A DNA stretch of 64,000 nt from Mycobacterium lehmannii (GCF_002245535.1 NZ_NKCN01000023.1:1-64000), one strand, 5' to 3'. Counted from the first letter of the stretch, positions 1 to 8,424 are shown. Notes: a model not told the origin generated them from the letters alone. Numbers and translations are program-made.

Positions 1-270
1 GGCGCCGGGCGGTGGCGGATAGGCCCCGGGCGGCGGTGGCGGATAGGCGCCTTGGGGCGGCGGGGGGTAGGCCGGAGGCGGCGGATACCCCGACGACGGG
101 TCGTATGCCGGCGGAGCCTGGTAGGGCGAGCCGTACACGGATGGCTGATCGCCCTCGGACGTCGACTGCTCGATCGGCGGCGCCTCGTAGCCGCCGGACG
201 TCTGCTCGGACGCACCCCCGTCGGATTCGGATGGTCCGTTTCGTGCTGCGTCCTCCCCGGGATTTGTCAT
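1..270 (-). CDS. Proline-rich membrane protein, N-terminal part (partial)
   Basis: The reading frame starts at an ATG whose complement is 268-270 and runs off the left edge of the window, so only the first 90 residues are visible. After about 50 polar, acidic residues it becomes a low-complexity stretch of repeated PPPPGAYPPPP-type units. Such cytoplasmic proline/glycine/tyrosine-rich leaders are common in mycobacterial membrane proteins, where they precede an RDD or DUF4190-like membrane domain. That domain would lie outside the window. Its position next to the YflT-like gene and lpqY matches Rv1233c of M. tuberculosis (recalled synteny). Function is unknown. The -10-like TAGGTT seven bases upstream of the ATG suggests a nearly leaderless mRNA. 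Confidence 0.75.
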   Translation of the reverse strand, partial: MTNPGEDAARNGPSESDGGASEQTSGGYEAPPIEQSTSEGDQPSVYGSPYQAPPAYDPSSGYPPPPAYPPPPQGAYPPPPPGAYPPPPGA

Positions 271-277
271 GCTTGTC

Positions 278-283
278 AACCTA
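278..283 (-). promoter_or_regulatory. -10 hexamer for the proline-rich protein gene
   Basis: On the minus strand this reads TAGGTT, matching the mycobacterial TANNNT -10 consensus, seven bases before the ATG at 270. The predicted transcript would start at or one base before the start codon. No -35 element is obvious. Confidence 0.4.
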
Positions 284-376
284 GCGTAATTCTCGGGCAC
301 GATTGCGGCCATCGCGGCGTTGTCCCTTACGAGACAGCAACTTAACGATTTGCGGCAAAGAGGAGAAAGAGGACCG

Positions 377-901
377 ATGACCAGCCCGTTTCAACCTGGA
401 GCAAATCCCGGCGCAACGCCGGGTAGCCCAAATATGGGCCGCGGCCCGGCGGGTCTGCCCACACCGCCGAAGGGGTGGCCCATCGGTTCGTATCCGACGT
501 ACGCCGAGGCGCAGCGCGCCGTGGACTACTTGTCGGACCAGGAGTTCCCCGTCCAGCAGGTGACGATCGTCGGCGTCGACCTGATGCAGGTCGAGAGGGT
601 CACCGGTCGACTTTCGTGGCCCAAGGTGCTCGGCGGTGGTGTCCTGACCGGTGCGTGGCTGGGCTTGTTCATCGGCCTGATTCTCGGGTTCTTCAGCCCC
701 AACCCGTGGGCAGCACTGGCCACCGGCCTGATCGCCGGTGTGTTCTTCGGCCTCATCACATCGGCGATCCCGTATGCGATGGCACGCGGCACAAGAGATT
801 TCAGTTCCACGCTGCAACTCGTCGCGGGCCGCTACGACGTCCTGTGCGATCCGCAGAACGCCGAGCGCGGACGGGATCTGCTGGCGCGCTTGACCATCTG
901 A
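377..901 (+). CDS. YflT/general stress 17M-like membrane protein
   Basis: This 174-residue protein begins at the ATG preceded by a strong purine-rich ribosome site (AAGAGGAGAAAGAGGA); an in-frame TTG further upstream at 320 lacks such a site. The first 35 residues are Pro/Gly/Asn-rich. A heat-induced stress protein YflT-type domain follows (YPTYAEAQRAVDYL, then VTIVGVDL). Two hydrophobic hairpin segments come next (near residues 80-105 and 110-135), then a basic C-terminus. The order next to lpqY matches Rv1234. The YflT domain occurs in general-stress proteins, but no biochemical role is established. It is divergent from the proline-rich protein and upstream of, but not overlapping, lpqY. 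Confidence 0.8.
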   Translation: MTSPFQPGANPGATPGSPNMGRGPAGLPTPPKGWPIGSYPTYAEAQRAVDYLSDQEFPVQQVTIVGVDLMQVERVTGRLSWPKVLGGGVLTGAWLGLFIGLILGFFSPNPWAALATGLIAGVFFGLITSAIPYAMARGTRDFSSTLQLVAGRYDVLCDPQNAERGRDLLARLTI

Positions 902-999
902 GGTCCGCGCGCGATCGGTAGCAGAGGCACCATCACCGGTACGGCGTATGCGCAGTTCGCGATTGCGTAACGGTGTGCGACGCGCGCCGTCGAGGTGTT

Positions 1000-1031
1000 G
1001 CAAACCACATGCTTGTGGCAATACGGTTTGC
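1000..1031 (+). promoter_or_regulatory. Nested inverted repeats upstream of lpqY
   Basis: GCAAACC (1000-1006) pairs with GGTTTGC (1025-1031). Between them CCACATGCTTGTGG (1005-1018) is itself a perfect stem-loop. The two stems share bases 1005-1006. A TACGGT -10-like hexamer lies at 1022-1027. The element is either an operator for the trehalose-uptake operon or a leader hairpin; the regulator is not in the window. Confidence 0.4.
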
Positions 1032-1077
1032 GCGCGGGAGATTCCCGTCGGTGACATCACGCGGACGGAGGCGGGTG

Positions 1078-2496
1078 GTGCGCTTCCCCAGCATGCGCGG
1101 CGGCCCACGACGGATGGGTGCTGCGGCGATTGCTGCGCTGACGACGGCGTCAACGCTGACGGCGTGTGGTTCCGACAGCGGCGGCATCGTCATCAACTAC
1201 TACACGCCCGCCAACGAAGCGCAGACCTTCACCGCCGTCGCCGAGCGGTGTAACGAACAGCTCGGCGGCCGCTTCCGAATCCAACAGATCAGCCTGCCCA
1301 AGAGCGCCGACGATCAACGGCTCCAACTCGCGCGGCGGCTGACCGGAAACGACAGAAGCCTCGACGTCATGGCCCTCGACGTGGTGTGGACCGCCGAATT
1401 CGCCGAAGCCGGTTGGGCGTTGCCGCTCTCTGACGATCCAGCCGGCCAAGCCGAAGCCGATGCGAGGGCCAATACGTTGCCGGGCCCGCTGGAAACGGCC
1501 ATGTGGCAGGACAAGCTGTACGCCGCGCCGATCACCACCAACACCCAATTGCTTTGGTACCGAGCCGATCTGATGGCGCAGCCACCAACAACATGGGACG
1601 ACATGGTGGCCGAGGCGACGCGGTTGCACGCCGCGGGTGAGCCGAGCTGGATTGCGGTACAAGGAAAGCAGTACGAAGGCCTGGTCGTGTGGTTCAACAC
1701 CCTGCTCGAAAGCGCGGGCGGTCAAGTGCTTTCCGACGACGGCAAAACCGTCACGTTGACCGACACACCCGAACACCGGGCCGCCACCGTCAAGGCGCTG
1801 CAGATCATCCGCAACGTCGCCACCGCACCAGGCGCGGACCCGTCGGTGACTCAGACCGACGAGACCACCGCACGGCTGGCACTCGAACAGGGCAAGGCGG
1901 CGCTCGAGGTGAACTGGCCCTACGTGCTGCCGTCGCTGCTCGAGAACGCGATCAAGGGCGGGGTGTCGTTCCTGCCGCTGGACGAAGACCCCTCGCTGGC
2001 CGGCAGCATCAACGACGTCGGCACGTTCTCGCCCAGCGACGAACAGTTCGAGACCGCCTTCGAGGCGAGCAGAAAGGTCCTTGGGTTCGCCCTGTATCCG
2101 GGCGTGCGACCGGGCGAGGCGGCAAGGGTCACCATCGGCGGCCTCAACCTCGCCGTGGCGAAGACGACGCAGCACAAGGCCGAGGCGTTCGAAGCCATCC
2201 GATGCCTGCGCGACGTGGAAAATCAGCGGTACACCTCCGTCGAAGGCGGGCTGCCCGCGGTGCGCACGTCGCTGTACAGCGATCCGGCGTTCCAGGTGAA
2301 ATATCCGCAGCACGAGATCATCCGCGAACAGCTCACCAACGCCGCGGTGCGTCCCGCCACACCCCAGTACCAAGCGGTTTCCACCCGCATCTCCACCACG
2401 CTGGCTCCGATCACCGACATCGACCCGGAGCGCACCGCCGACGAGCTCACCGAGCAGGTGCAGAAGGCCATCGACGGTAAGGGGCTGATCCCGTGA
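1078..2496 (+). CDS. lpqY: Trehalose ABC transporter substrate-binding lipoprotein LpqY
   Basis: LpqY captures trehalose outside the membrane and delivers it to SugA-SugB-SugC. The system recycles trehalose released when mycolyl groups are transferred to the cell wall. I chose GTG 1078 because GGAGG lies six bases upstream; it gives 472 residues, close to the 468 of M. tuberculosis LpqY. A lipoprotein signal peptide ends in the lipobox LTAC with Cys30. The mature protein has the extracellular solute-binding family 1 fold. It is recognisably LpqY along its whole length, for example RRLTGNDRSLDVMALDVVWT and AFEAIRCLRD, which also occur in my recollection of LpqY. It overlaps sugA by four bases (GTGA), so the operon is translationally coupled. 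Confidence 0.95.
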   Translation: MRFPSMRGGPRRMGAAAIAALTTASTLTACGSDSGGIVINYYTPANEAQTFTAVAERCNEQLGGRFRIQQISLPKSADDQRLQLARRLTGNDRSLDVMALDVVWTAEFAEAGWALPLSDDPAGQAEADARANTLPGPLETAMWQDKLYAAPITTNTQLLWYRADLMAQPPTTWDDMVAEATRLHAAGEPSWIAVQGKQYEGLVVWFNTLLESAGGQVLSDDGKTVTLTDTPEHRAATVKALQIIRNVATAPGADPSVTQTDETTARLALEQGKAALEVNWPYVLPSLLENAIKGGVSFLPLDEDPSLAGSINDVGTFSPSDEQFETAFEASRKVLGFALYPGVRPGEAARVTIGGLNLAVAKTTQHKAEAFEAIRCLRDVENQRYTSVEGGLPAVRTSLYSDPAFQVKYPQHEIIREQLTNAAVRPATPQYQAVSTRISTTLAPITDIDPERTADELTEQVQKAIDGKGLIP

Positions 2497-3422
2497 CCGC
2501 CCCACCGGCGACCGCGACCGCACCGGTGCCGAGCGCGACCGGCAGCGACGACACTCGCTCGGAACGGAAGCTGGCATTCCTGCTCATCGCGCCGGCCGTC
2601 GTGTTGATGCTCGCGGTGACCGGCTACCCGATCGCTTACGCGGTGTGGCTGAGCCTGCAGCGCAACAACATGGCCGCACCCGACGACACCGAGTTCATCG
2701 GGTTGGAGAACTACGTCACCATTCTCACCGACCAGTACTGGTGGACAGCCTTTTTCGTCACGCTCGGTATCACCGTCGTCTCGGTGGCCATCGAATTCGT
2801 CCTCGGCATGGCGCTGGCACTGGTGATGCACCGAACCATCTTCGGCAAGGGCGTCGTGCGAACGGCCATCCTCATCCCGTATGGCATCGTCACGGTCGCC
2901 GCGTCCTACAGCTGGTACTACGCGTGGACACCGGGCACGGGATACCTGGCGAACCTGCTGCCCGAGGGCAGTGCCCCACTGACCGAACAGCTTCCGTCGC
3001 TGGCGATCGTGGTGCTCGCCGAGGTGTGGAAGACGACGCCGTTCATGGCGCTGCTGCTGTTGGCCGGATTGGCGCTGGTGCCACAGGATCTGCTCAACGC
3101 CGCCCAGGTCGACGGTGCAGGCGCCTGGAAGCGGCTGACCAAGGTGATCCTGCCGCTGATCAAGCCGGCGATCCTGGTGGCGCTGCTGTTCCGCACCCTC
3201 GACGCCTTCCGGATCTTCGACAACATCTACATCCTCACCGGCGGGGCCAACAACACGGGCTCGGTGTCGATTTTGGGATACGACAACCTGTTCAAGGCGT
3301 TCAATGTGGGCCTCGGCTCGGCGATCAGCGTGCTGATCTTTCTGTGCGTGGCGATCATCGCGTTCATTTACATCAAGATCTTCGGTGCCGCGGCGCCGGG
3401 GTCCGCCGAGGAGAATCGCTGA
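2493..3422 (+). CDS. sugA: Trehalose ABC transporter permease SugA
   Basis: SugA is one of two inner-membrane permeases of the LpqY-SugABC trehalose importer. The 309-residue product starts at a GTG that overlaps the lpqY stop. It has six predicted membrane segments of the MalF type. The EAA-like cytoplasmic loop AAQVDGAGAWKRLTKVILP (about residues 205-223) contacts the ATPase SugC. The N-terminus is a short Ala/Thr/Pro-rich cytoplasmic leader. Length and sequence agree with M. tuberculosis SugA (307 residues). The stop overlaps the sugB ATG by one base (TGATG), so SugA and SugB are probably made in equal amounts. Confidence 0.95.
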   Translation: MTAPPATATAPVPSATGSDDTRSERKLAFLLIAPAVVLMLAVTGYPIAYAVWLSLQRNNMAAPDDTEFIGLENYVTILTDQYWWTAFFVTLGITVVSVAIEFVLGMALALVMHRTIFGKGVVRTAILIPYGIVTVAASYSWYYAWTPGTGYLANLLPEGSAPLTEQLPSLAIVVLAEVWKTTPFMALLLLAGLALVPQDLLNAAQVDGAGAWKRLTKVILPLIKPAILVALLFRTLDAFRIFDNIYILTGGANNTGSVSILGYDNLFKAFNVGLGSAISVLIFLCVAIIAFIYIKIFGAAAPGSAEENR

Positions 3423-4258
3423 TGGCTGAGCGGGTCGGTGCGTCGCGGGTGACGGGTTGGACGATCGTCAACGCGCTGGTTATCGTCTACGCGCTCTTCC
3501 CGGTGCTGTGGATCCTGTCGCTGTCGCTCAAGCCAACCTCAAGTGTCAAGGACGGCAAGCTGATTCCCGCCGAGATCACCTTCGACAACTACAAGGCGAT
3601 ATTCCAGGGCAACATCTTCACCTCGGCGCTGATCAACTCGATCGGTATCGGCCTGATCACCACGGCCATCGCGGTGGTGATCGGTGGGATGGCTGCGTAC
3701 GCGGTGGCGCGCCTCGACTTCCCCGGCAAGAAGCTGCTGATCGGCGTCTCCCTGCTGATCGCGATGTTCCCCCATATCTCGCTCGTCACACCGCTTTTCA
3801 ACATCGAACGCGCGGTCGGCCTCTTCGACACCTGGCCCGGCCTGATCATCCCGTACATCACCTTCGCGCTGCCGCTGGCGATCTACACGCTATCGGCGTT
3901 CTTCCGGGAGATCCCATGGGATCTGGAGAAGGCGGCCAAGATGGACGGTGCGACACCCGCGCAGGCGTTCCGCAAGGTCATCGCCCCGCTCGCCGCGCCG
4001 GGCATCGTCACCGCCGCGATCTTGGTGTTCATCTTCGCCTGGAACGACCTACTTCTCGCGCTGTCGCTGACCGCCACCGAACGCGCGATCACCGCGCCGG
4101 TGGCGATCGCGAACTTCACCGGCAGTTCGCAGTTCGAGGAGCCGACCGGATCGATCGCGGCGGGCGCGATGGTCATCACCATCCCGATCATCATCTTTGT
4201 GCTCATCTTCCAACGACGGATCGTCGCCGGACTGACATCCGGCGCGGTGAAGGGGTAG
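3422..4258 (+). CDS. sugB: Trehalose ABC transporter permease SugB
   Basis: SugB is the second permease of the trehalose importer, a MalG-type protein of 278 residues with six membrane segments. I chose the ATG that overlaps the sugA stop codon. An in-frame reading frame extends far upstream inside sugA, but that is a shadow. The EAA-type loop, KAAKMDGATPAQAFRKVIAP, lies near residues 170-189 and should dock on SugC. The C-terminus (QRRIVAGLTSGAVKG) is the typical end of MalG-like permeases. Only four bases separate its stop from the sugC ATG. Confidence 0.95.
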   Translation: MAERVGASRVTGWTIVNALVIVYALFPVLWILSLSLKPTSSVKDGKLIPAEITFDNYKAIFQGNIFTSALINSIGIGLITTAIAVVIGGMAAYAVARLDFPGKKLLIGVSLLIAMFPHISLVTPLFNIERAVGLFDTWPGLIIPYITFALPLAIYTLSAFFREIPWDLEKAAKMDGATPAQAFRKVIAPLAAPGIVTAAILVFIFAWNDLLLALSLTATERAITAPVAIANFTGSSQFEEPTGSIAAGAMVITIPIIIFVLIFQRRIVAGLTSGAVKG

Positions 4259-4262
4259 TTCC

Positions 4263-5480
4263 ATGGCCGAAATTGTGTTGGACCGGGTGACGAAGAGTTA
4301 CCCCAACGGCGCGACGGCCGTCCACGAATTGTCGATGACGATCGCCGACGGCGAGTTCATCATCCTCGTCGGCCCTTCGGGATGCGGAAAGTCGACCACG
4401 CTCAACATGATTGCGGGGCTGGAGGACATCACCTCCGGTGAACTGCGCATCGGTGGCGAGCGCGTCAACGAGAAGGCACCCAAGGACCGTGACATCGCGA
4501 TGGTCTTCCAGTCCTACGCTTTGTACCCCCACATGAGCGTTCGGCAGAACATCGCGTTTCCTCTCACGCTGGCCAAGCTGAAGAAGGACGAGATCGCCCG
4601 CAAGGTCGACGAAGCCGCGAAAATCCTTGACCTGAGCGAGCTTCTGGACCGCAAACCGGGGCAGCTGTCCGGCGGTCAGCGGCAACGCGTCGCGATGGGC
4701 CGCGCGATCGTGCGTGATCCCAAGGCCTTCCTGATGGACGAGCCGCTGTCGAACCTCGACGCCAAGCTCCGTGTGCAGATGCGCGCGGAGATCGCCCGCC
4801 TGCAGGACCGGCTGGGCACGACCACCGTCTACGTCACCCACGACCAGACCGAGGCGATGACACTGGGCGATCGCGTGGTGGTGCTGCTTGCCGGGGTGGC
4901 CCAGCAGATCGGAACGCCCGAGGACCTCTACAACCGCCCGACGAACCTGTTCGTCGCCGGTTTCATCGGTTCGCCTGCGATGAACTTCTTCAGCGCGACG
5001 ATCACCGACGTCGGCGTCCGGCTGCCCTTCGGCGAGGTCACCCTCACCCAGGAGAATTACGACCTGCTGGCCCGGCGCAACGCGCCGAGAAACGTGATCG
5101 TCGGCGTCCGGCCCGAGCATTTCGAGGACGCCGCGGTGCTCGACGGATATGCGCGCATCCGCGCACTGACCTTCGACGTGACGGTTGACATGGTCGAGTC
5201 GCTGGGCGCCGACAAGTATCTCCACTTCAAAACCGAAGGCGCCGGGGCGCATTCGGCGCAGCTCGCCGAGCTGGCCGCCGAGTCAGGCGTCGGCGAGAAC
5301 GAGTTCGTGGCACGGGTTTCGGTCGATTCGACCGCCAGACAAGGCGACACGATCCAGTTGGCGTTCGACACGTCGAAGCTGGTGGTCTTCGACCCCGAGA
5401 CAGGCAACAACCTCAGCCTGCCCGAGGCCGATGCGCCTGCCGATTCACCCGCGGGTTCAGCCGCGCCGCCGGCCGAGTGA
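4263..5480 (+). CDS. sugC: Trehalose ABC transporter ATPase SugC
   Basis: SugC hydrolyses ATP to power trehalose uptake through SugA-SugB. The 405-residue protein has Walker A GPSGCGKST (residues 37-45), a Q-loop VFQSYALYPHM, the signature LSGGQRQRVAMGRA and a Walker B FLMDEPLSNLDAKLR. A MalK-type C-terminal regulatory (TOBE/OB) region starts near residue 240. It is slightly longer than the 393 residues of M. tuberculosis SugC because of an Ala/Pro-rich tail. The stop overlaps by four bases (GTGA) with a suppressor-of-fused-domain gene, making it the fourth cistron of a probable five-gene operon. Confidence 0.95.
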   Translation: MAEIVLDRVTKSYPNGATAVHELSMTIADGEFIILVGPSGCGKSTTLNMIAGLEDITSGELRIGGERVNEKAPKDRDIAMVFQSYALYPHMSVRQNIAFPLTLAKLKKDEIARKVDEAAKILDLSELLDRKPGQLSGGQRQRVAMGRAIVRDPKAFLMDEPLSNLDAKLRVQMRAEIARLQDRLGTTTVYVTHDQTEAMTLGDRVVVLLAGVAQQIGTPEDLYNRPTNLFVAGFIGSPAMNFFSATITDVGVRLPFGEVTLTQENYDLLARRNAPRNVIVGVRPEHFEDAAVLDGYARIRALTFDVTVDMVESLGADKYLHFKTEGAGAHSAQLAELAAESGVGENEFVARVSVDSTARQGDTIQLAFDTSKLVVFDPETGNNLSLPEADAPADSPAGSAAPPAE

Positions 5481-6070
5481 TCGACGTCCCCGCGAAGGTC
5501 CGCACCCACCTGCGTGAGCATTTCGCCGGGCAGGGCATCGATTCCGAGCCCGCCGAGGCCAGCGTCACGTTCCTTGGCACCGAGACCATCGGCGTGCTGC
5601 GCTTCGGGCCGGGCCCCGACGGAGTCATCCACTATGTGTCGCTGGGCTGTTCGCGTCATCCGATGTTCGACCCGACCGAGATGGTCACCGACGTCGTGCA
5701 CGGTCCTCGCGCGGAGGTGATTGTCGCCCTTCGCGGACCCTCGCCGCGGGGACTGCACCGGTCGATCGCGATCGTGGCCGCCGCGCCCGCGGTGGAAGGG
5801 CTCGTCCTGGCGCCCGATGCATTGATCGACCTCGAGACACCGCTGTGGGAGAACACACCGTTCACCGCGTTCCTGTTGAGCGACAGCGAAATCGACGACG
5901 TTCCGTTGGCCGACCCGCTTGAGCCGGTGAAGGTGTTGGCCGCCACGCCGATCACCGCGACCGAAGCCGCGTGGGTGCGCCTCAAGGGCGCCGACGCGAT
6001 GCGCGAGGCGTGGCAGCAGGACGGCGTCGACGTGCTCGACCCGGCACGTCGGGCGGCCAAGCCGAGCTGA
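5477..6070 (+). CDS. Suppressor-of-fused (SUFU) domain protein
   Basis: This soluble 197-residue protein resembles the SUFU-like domain found in many bacteria. Its N-terminal half includes RFGPGPDGVIHYVSLGCS, DPTEMVTDVVHGPRAEV and VALRGPS. It ends with the family-like W-E-N-T and 'LPLTATEAAW'-style region (here ATPITATEAAWVRLKG) around residues 150-170. The GTG start overlaps the sugC stop by four bases, indicating translational coupling. Bacterial SUFU-domain proteins have been proposed as immunity or regulatory proteins but have no assigned reaction. I do not recall a homologue at this place in M. tuberculosis, where sugC is followed by corA. A link to trehalose uptake is inferred only from the overlap. 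Confidence 0.75.
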   Translation: MIDVPAKVRTHLREHFAGQGIDSEPAEASVTFLGTETIGVLRFGPGPDGVIHYVSLGCSRHPMFDPTEMVTDVVHGPRAEVIVALRGPSPRGLHRSIAIVAAAPAVEGLVLAPDALIDLETPLWENTPFTAFLLSDSEIDDVPLADPLEPVKVLAATPITATEAAWVRLKGADAMREAWQQDGVDVLDPARRAAKPS

Positions 6071-6091
6071 GTTGAAGCCAGCGCAAGCAGT

Positions 6092-6152
6092 CGCGAAATT
6101 GCGTTCCAGCAGAAGAAGGTCGAGTACGGGCCTGCTGGAACGCCATTTCGCG
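6092..6152. terminator. Long hairpin between convergent sugar operon and corA
   Basis: Bases 6092-6112 pair with 6132-6152 over 21 bp with a single mismatch (6100/6144), around a 19-base loop. It lies 22 bases after the SUFU stop and six bases beyond the corA stop, so it could terminate both transcripts. There is no U-run, as is usual in mycobacteria. The stem is unusually long and near-perfect for a simple terminator. Confidence 0.6.
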
Positions 6153-6157
6153 CAAAA

Positions 6158-7237
6158 TCAGAGCCAGTTGTTACTACGGAACGTGCGATACAGCAGCGTG
6201 CATACCGTTGCCATCAACAACAGAACCGCGGGGTAGCCCCACGACCAGTCCAGTTCAGGCATGTGGTCGAAGTTCATGCCGTAAACACCCGCGATGGCCG
6301 TCGGTACCGCGGCGATGGCCACCCACGCCGAGATCTTGCGCATGTCGGTGTTCTGTTGCATCGCAACCTTGCCGAGTGCGGCCTGCACCAACGACGTCAG
6401 CATCTCGTCGAAGCTGGCGATGCGGTCCGAGGCCTTGGTGTTGTGGTCGAACACGTCGCCCATATAACGACGCACCTCGACTGAGACGAGGTCGTCGTGA
6501 TCGGACAGCAGTCGTTGCAACGCCAGCGTGAGCGGGCTGACCGACCGGCGTAGCTCGACGACCTCCCGCTTGAGCAAATAGATGTATTCGACGTTGGTCT
6601 GGCGATTCGGCGAGAAGATCTCTTCCTGCATCGCGTCGACGTCGGCTTCGACGAGTTCGGTGACCTCGAGATAGCCGTCGACGACATGGTCGGCGATCGC
6701 ATGCATGACGGCGTAGGGCCCCAATTCGGCCAGACCGGGGGAGGCGTCGAGGCGGTGACGTACGCTCGCCAGTCCGCTGTGGTCTCCGTGGCGCACGGTC
6801 ACCACGAAATTCGCGCCGGCGAAAATCATGATCTCGCCGGTCTCCACGATGTCGCGCGCGTTGGCTACCGATTCGTGCTCCACGTAGTTGACGGTCTTGA
6901 GCACCAGGAACAGGGTGTCGTCGTAGCGCTCCAGTTTGGGCCGCTGATGAGCATGAACGGCGTCCTCAACCGCCAGCTCGTGCAGGCCGAACACCTCGGC
7001 CACCGACTGCATCTGGGCCTCGTCGGGTTCGTGCAACCCGATCCAGACGAACGCCTTCTTGCCGTCGCGCTCCACTTCGCGCACCTCGTCCAGTGCCGCC
7101 GCGGTGGAATATGTGCCCGCCAGCCGGGTGCCCTGACAATAGATGCCGCAGTCGACGGTGACGTTGGTCACCGGTGCGTGGCCGTCGGCGCCGATAGCTG
7201 GCGTGGACGCTTGACGGGTCGGGCGAAATGAGGGCAC
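6158..7237 (-). CDS. corA: CorA-family magnesium/cobalt transport protein
   Basis: CorA forms pentameric inner-membrane channels for Mg2+ and Co2+. The 359-residue product has a large acidic cytoplasmic domain followed by two C-terminal membrane helices. The signature YGMNFDHMPE sits in the loop between them, and the protein ends in the basic tail YRTFRSNNWL. The reading frame is open further upstream, but the GTG at 7237 has a GGGGGAG ribosome site and gives a length close to the family (M. tuberculosis CorA, Rv1239c, is about 366 residues). It is convergent with the sugar operon and divergent from mdh. Confidence 0.9.
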   Translation of the reverse strand: MPSFRPTRQASTPAIGADGHAPVTNVTVDCGIYCQGTRLAGTYSTAAALDEVREVERDGKKAFVWIGLHEPDEAQMQSVAEVFGLHELAVEDAVHAHQRPKLERYDDTLFLVLKTVNYVEHESVANARDIVETGEIMIFAGANFVVTVRHGDHSGLASVRHRLDASPGLAELGPYAVMHAIADHVVDGYLEVTELVEADVDAMQEEIFSPNRQTNVEYIYLLKREVVELRRSVSPLTLALQRLLSDHDDLVSVEVRRYMGDVFDHNTKASDRIASFDEMLTSLVQAALGKVAMQQNTDMRKISAWVAIAAVPTAIAGVYGMNFDHMPELDWSWGYPAVLLLMATVCTLLYRTFRSNNWL

Positions 7238-7262
7238 TGGGTCGCTCCCCCCGGGCGGACGG

Positions 7263-7279
7263 GGCCCAGGTATTGGGCC
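7263..7279. promoter_or_regulatory. Palindrome in the corA-mdh divergent region
   Basis: GGCCCA, five bases, TGGGCC is a perfect 6-bp inverted repeat in the 148-base gap between the divergent corA and mdh starts. It could be an operator or a leader hairpin of corA, since it lies 26 bases upstream of the corA start. No regulator is suggested by the neighbours. Confidence 0.35.
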
Positions 7280-7385
7280 GTGGTAGATGCTACGCGGCTG
7301 GGCGCGTCGGCTGCCTGCTAGTTTCGTTCCCGACGCAATCCGCCCGCGGTGCGGGCAACGTACATCTGTCCAAGGAGCATCTGAC

Positions 7386-8375
7386 GTGAGCACAACTCCC
7401 CTCAAGGTCGCAGTCACCGGTGCCGCCGGCCAGATCGGCTACAGCTTGCTGTTCCGCCTCGCGAGCGGGTCACTGCTTGGCCCCGACCGGCCGATCGAAC
7501 TGCGGCTCCTCGAGATCGAGCCGGCCCTCAAGGCGCTCGAGGGTGTGGTGATGGAGCTCGACGACTGCGCGTTCCCGCTTCTTGCCGGCGTTCAGATCGG
7601 CGCCGACGCGAACAAGATCTTCGACGGTGCGAACCTGGCGCTGCTCGTCGGCGCCCGCCCCCGCGGCCCGGGCATGGAGCGCAGTGACCTGCTCGAGGCC
7701 AACGGCGCGATCTTCACCGCCCAGGGCAAGGCGCTCAACGAGGTCGCCGCCGACGACGTGCGCATCGGGGTGACCGGCAACCCCGCCAACACCAACGCGC
7801 TCATCGCGATGTCCAACGCCCCCGACATCCCGCGTGAGCGGTTCTCGGCGCTGACCCGCCTCGACCACAACCGGGCGATCAGCCAGCTGGCCCGCAAGAC
7901 CGGCGCCAAGGTCACCGATATCAAGAAGATGACGATCTGGGGCAACCACTCGGCCACCCAGTACCCCGACGTCTTCCACGCCGAGGTCGGCGGCCGCAAC
8001 GCCGCCGAGGTGGTCAACGACCAGAACTGGATCGAGAACGACTTCATTCCGACCGTCGCCAAGCGCGGTGCGGCGATCATCGACGCCCGCGGTGCCTCCT
8101 CGGCGGCGTCGGCCGCCTCGGCGACCGTCGACGCGGCCCGGGACTGGCTGCTGGGCACGCCCGCCGACGACTGGGTGTCGATGGCGGTGTACTCCGACGG
8201 TTCCTACGGAGTGCCGGAGGGCCTGATCTCGTCGTTCCCGGTAACGACGAAGGACGGCGACTGGTCGATCGTGCAGGGCCTGGACATCGACGATTTCTCC
8301 CGCAGCCGCATCGACAAGACGACGGCCGAGCTCGCCGACGAGCGCAAAGCGGTCACCGATCTCGGCCTGATTTGA
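7386..8375 (+). CDS. mdh: Malate dehydrogenase
   Basis: This enzyme interconverts malate and oxaloacetate with NAD+ in the TCA cycle. The GTG at 7386 is preceded by AAGGAG at a spacing of eight and gives 329 residues, the length of M. tuberculosis Mdh. The nucleotide-binding glycine motif GAAGQIG lies at residues 12-18. Substrate-binding arginines lie in ARPRGPGMERSDLL and LTRLDHNRAISQLA, and the catalytic histidine in IWGNHSATQYPD. It belongs to the cytosolic-type two-domain malate dehydrogenases. It is immediately followed by a malic enzyme gene, placing two malate-consuming enzymes side by side. Confidence 0.95.
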   Translation: MSTTPLKVAVTGAAGQIGYSLLFRLASGSLLGPDRPIELRLLEIEPALKALEGVVMELDDCAFPLLAGVQIGADANKIFDGANLALLVGARPRGPGMERSDLLEANGAIFTAQGKALNEVAADDVRIGVTGNPANTNALIAMSNAPDIPRERFSALTRLDHNRAISQLARKTGAKVTDIKKMTIWGNHSATQYPDVFHAEVGGRNAAEVVNDQNWIENDFIPTVAKRGAAIIDARGASSAASAASATVDAARDWLLGTPADDWVSMAVYSDGSYGVPEGLISSFPVTTKDGDWSIVQGLDIDDFSRSRIDKTTAELADERKAVTDLGLI

Positions 8376-8411
8376 GGCAGCGGGCGATTAGGTTACCTAC
8401 CAGTTCGTCGT

Positions 8412-8417
8412 TAACCT
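8412..8417 (+). promoter_or_regulatory. -10 hexamer (TAACCT) for the malic enzyme gene
   Basis: TAACCT fits TANNNT and ends seven bases before the GTG at 8425. This predicts a leaderless or one-base-leader transcript, consistent with the absence of a ribosome site before that GTG. Confidence 0.45.
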
Positions 8418-8424
8418 GGGCGCC

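Noticed and set aside
1..110. Tandem GGCGG-rich repeats as a minisatellite
   Set aside because: They simply encode the repeated Pro-Pro-Gly-Ala-Tyr units of the partial membrane protein.
7238..7417. An N-terminal extension of CorA
   Set aside because: The frame is open, but the extension is Arg/Pro-rich, lacks a ribosome site at its start and overlaps the mdh promoter; GTG 7237 has a good site.
8388..8406. TTAGGTTACC upstream of the malic enzyme as an IdeR box
   Set aside because: Only the first half matches the consensus; the second half does not, and the gene has no iron link.
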